A stretch of 16,607 bases of DNA from PUMD01 sp964599275 (GTDB taxonomy: Bacteria; Bacillota; Sulfobacillia; SLMV01), in contig CAZRFK010000040.1 in NCBI GenBank assembly GCA_964599275.1, forward strand, positions 1 to 16,607, given 5' to 3'. Below, piece by piece: positions 14,684 to 16,607 of the stretch (positions are counted from its first letter, which is position 1; every line of letters starts with the position of its first letter). Under the pieces are notes generated by a model, which was given only the letters and a program-made list of their open reading frames with translations, was not told the origin of the DNA and did no database searches. The translations under genes were made by a program, and so were the position numbers.

Positions 14684-15660
14684 TGGAGTTAATTCACCGA
14701 CATCGTCGCTTGCGAGAGTCTGCTGCCATCCGACAACTCGTGGCGGAAAATAAACTGCACCTTGATGATTTCATATATCCTCTTTTTGCTGTAAATGGAG
14801 AAGGGGTCAGGGATGAAATAGGTTCTCTGCCGGGGAATTATCATATGTCAGTTGATATGATGTTAGAAGAAGTTGCCGAAATATCGGAGCTCGGGATTAA
14901 AGGTATCCTGTTATTTGGCCTACCTGATAGTAAGGATGACATTGGCAGTCGGGCCTGGGCTGAGAATGGAATCGTGCAGCAGGCGTGCCAGCAGATCAAG
15001 CAGCATTTCCCGGAGATGCTTGTGATTACTGATGTGTGCCTGTGCCAATACACTTCGCACGGACACTGCGGGATACTGAAGGACGGCTTTCCTGATAATG
15101 ACCTGACCATTGATCGACTTGCCCAGGTTGCCGTCTCCCATGCCCGAGCTGGAGCTGATATGGTAGCGCCGTCAGATATGATGGATGGCAGGGTGGCCAG
15201 GATCAGGGAAGCACTCGATGAGGAGGGGTTTACTGATATTGGGATCATGGCCTATTCCGCCAAATATGCTTCCGCTTTTTACGGTCCTTTCCGACAGGCA
15301 GCTCATTCTGCTCCCGAGCACGGCGATCGTAGAGGGTATCAGATGGATCCACCGAATCTGCGGGAGGCTCTTCGCGAGGTACGGCTTGATATTGAAGAGG
15401 GAGCAGACATTGTCATGGTCAAACCGGCTCTGGCCTATCTGGACGTGATCAGGGAGGTCGGAAATAGGTTTGATTGTCCGCTGGCCGTTTACAATGTCAG
15501 CGGGGAATATGCCATGATCAAGGCAGCAGCAGAAAAACAACTCGTGGATGAAAAAAATGTGGTTGTTGAGAGTTTGACAGCCATGAAGCGTGCAGGGGCG
15601 GACCTCATAATTACGTACTGGGCCAAAGACGCTGCACGCTGGTTAGGTAACCTGAAATGA
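14683..15660 (+). CDS. hemB: Delta-aminolevulinic acid dehydratase (porphobilinogen synthase)
   Basis: 325-aa enzyme condensing two 5-aminolevulinate molecules to porphobilinogen. The catalytic-site zinc cysteines Cys119, Cys121 and Cys129 are present in DVCLCQYTSHGHCG, so this is a zinc-type enzyme. Schiff-base lysines are Lys194 (YSAKYAS) and Lys247 (VMVKPAL). The loop RRGYQMDPPNLREAL is also conserved. ATG 14683 shares its A with the TAA of cobA-hemD, giving TAATG coupling. It supplies the substrate of hemC two genes upstream. Confidence 0.98.
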   Translation: MELIHRHRRLRESAAIRQLVAENKLHLDDFIYPLFAVNGEGVRDEIGSLPGNYHMSVDMMLEEVAEISELGIKGILLFGLPDSKDDIGSRAWAENGIVQQACQQIKQHFPEMLVITDVCLCQYTSHGHCGILKDGFPDNDLTIDRLAQVAVSHARAGADMVAPSDMMDGRVARIREALDEEGFTDIGIMAYSAKYASAFYGPFRQAAHSAPEHGDRRGYQMDPPNLREALREVRLDIEEGADIVMVKPALAYLDVIREVGNRFDCPLAVYNVSGEYAMIKAAAEKQLVDEKNVVVESLTAMKRAGADLIITYWAKDAARWLGNLK

Positions 15661-15679
15661 TGGGGTGGCGAGAGAATAT

Positions 15680-16607
15680 ATGCTGGGACTGACCAGATTA
15701 CTGAATCAAGTTAGCAGCTATGGCGACAGTCTGCGTTACAGCAAACATACAAGGGGTCAACGAATGGGAACTACCCGGTATAAAGGCCCAGTTGTGGCCT
15801 GGAATATAACCAGAAGCTGCAATTTAAAATGCCAACACTGTTACTCTGATGCGAAAAACCGGGACTTCCCTGATGAGCTGACCACCCAAGAAGCAGAAGC
15901 AGTTATTGATGATCTGGCCGCATTCAATGTGCCGGTTATTCTGTTTTCAGGCGGAGAGCCCCTGCTGCGTGATGATCTGTTCGAGTTGATCGGATATGCC
16001 CGCAGTAGAGGTATCCGGATTACCATTTCGAGCAACGGCACCCTGATTGACCGGGAAATGGCAGCCAGAATCGCCCAGGCGGAAATCAGTTATGTGGGGA
16101 TCAGCATCGACGGCCTGGAAACGACTCACGATACTTTCAGACAACAAAAAGGGGCTTTTAACCGCGCTCTTGAGGGTATTCACAACTGCAGGGAAATGGA
16201 TCAGAAGGTTGGGGTCAGATTTACCATCAACCAGCATAATCACCGGGAGCTGGATGATGTTTTCACTTTGCTGCTGCAGGAGCACATTCCCCGTGCCTGT
16301 TTTTATCATCTGGTTTATTCTGGCCGGGGGAGCACGATGGTTGAGCAGGATATTTCAGATCAGAAAAAAAGAGAAGCGATGGACCTGTTGATTGATAGAA
16401 GTATCGGGCTGCAGGAAAAAGGTCTGGACAAGGAAATTCTGACTGTAGCCAATCACGCTGATGGAGTTTATACCTACCTGAAATTAAGGGAACACTGTGG
16501 GGATGTGGCAGAAAGAATACTGAAATTACTTCAGATTAATGGTGGTAATCGCAGCGGAATTGCCATTGCAAACATTGACCCGCGGGGATATGTGCATCCC
16601 GATCAGT
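15680..16607 (+). CDS. ahbC: Radical SAM protein AhbC/NirJ1, 12,18-didecarboxysiroheme deacetylase (3' partial)
   Basis: 309 complete codons from ATG 15680, open to the end of the window. The radical SAM motif CNLKCQHCY is at Cys47/Cys51/Cys54, inside GPVVAWNITRSCN, which is typical of AhbC/NirJ proteins. LFSGGEPLLRDDLFELIGYA, VGISIDGLE and CFYHLVYSGRGS follow, and the start of the C-terminal region (NGGNRSGIAIANIDPRGYVH, then PDQ) is characteristic of this family. The enzyme would remove acetate side chains from didecarboxysiroheme to give Fe-coproporphyrin III, the step before AhbD makes haem. It lies 19 bp after hemB in the same operon as the precorrin-2 genes, which supports the siroheme route. 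A NirJ-type role in haem d1 synthesis is an alternative but no other nir gene is seen. Confidence 0.88.
   Translation, partial: MLGLTRLLNQVSSYGDSLRYSKHTRGQRMGTTRYKGPVVAWNITRSCNLKCQHCYSDAKNRDFPDELTTQEAEAVIDDLAAFNVPVILFSGGEPLLRDDLFELIGYARSRGIRITISSNGTLIDREMAARIAQAEISYVGISIDGLETTHDTFRQQKGAFNRALEGIHNCREMDQKVGVRFTINQHNHRELDDVFTLLLQEHIPRACFYHLVYSGRGSTMVEQDISDQKKREAMDLLIDRSIGLQEKGLDKEILTVANHADGVYTYLKLREHCGDVAERILKLLQINGGNRSGIAIANIDPRGYVHPDQ

Overview
The window looks like a stretch of a strictly anaerobic, Firmicutes/Clostridia-type bacterial chromosome from a draft or metagenome assembly; a run of exactly 100 N at 10498-10597 marks a scaffold gap. The lineage is inferred from a two-subunit glycine decarboxylase (GcvPB), the Xaa-Pro peptidase/EF-P gene pair, strong AGGAGG-type ribosome binding sites, and a siroheme-dependent route to haem with an AhbC/NirJ1 radical SAM enzyme. 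Several proteins (GcvPB, LpdA, EF-P) are rich in Asp/Glu, which would fit a halophilic anaerobe such as a member of the Halanaerobiales, but this is only a suggestion.

Region 1 (1-7266, + strand) is a glycine cleavage and lipoate operon: gcvPB (5' end outside the window), two radical SAM genes that I assign to the LipS1/LipS2 two-protein lipoyl synthase, a LipM-type octanoyltransferase, dihydrolipoyl dehydrogenase (lpdA) and serine hydroxymethyltransferase (glyA). It closes with a strong rho-independent terminator. The enzyme, the machinery that makes its lipoyl cofactor on the carrier protein, and the partner enzyme glyA are therefore encoded together. LpdA carries residues at the cofactor-specificity loop that resemble NADPH-dependent glutathione reductase rather than NAD-linked lipoamide dehydrogenases.

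Region 2 (7286-9828, + strand) holds a metallo-aminopeptidase of the Xaa-Pro family overlapping efp, followed by a PHP-domain phosphoesterase of the histidinol-phosphatase family.

Region 3 (9800-11114, - strand) holds thiamine pyrophosphokinase and, across the assembly gap, the N-terminal 172 codons of a SAM-dependent methyltransferase. The kinase gene converges on and overlaps the PHP gene by 29 bp.

Region 4 (11115-11582) is an AT-rich intergenic stretch with plausible divergent promoters. Region 5 (11583-16607, + strand) is a tightly packed tetrapyrrole operon: sirC-like precorrin-2 dehydrogenase, hemC, a cobA-hemD fusion, hemB and a 3'-truncated ahbC/nirJ1. Together these take 5-aminolevulinate to uroporphyrinogen III, precorrin-2 and sirohydrochlorin, and then onward toward haem; the genes for making aminolevulinate (hemA, hemL) are not in the window.
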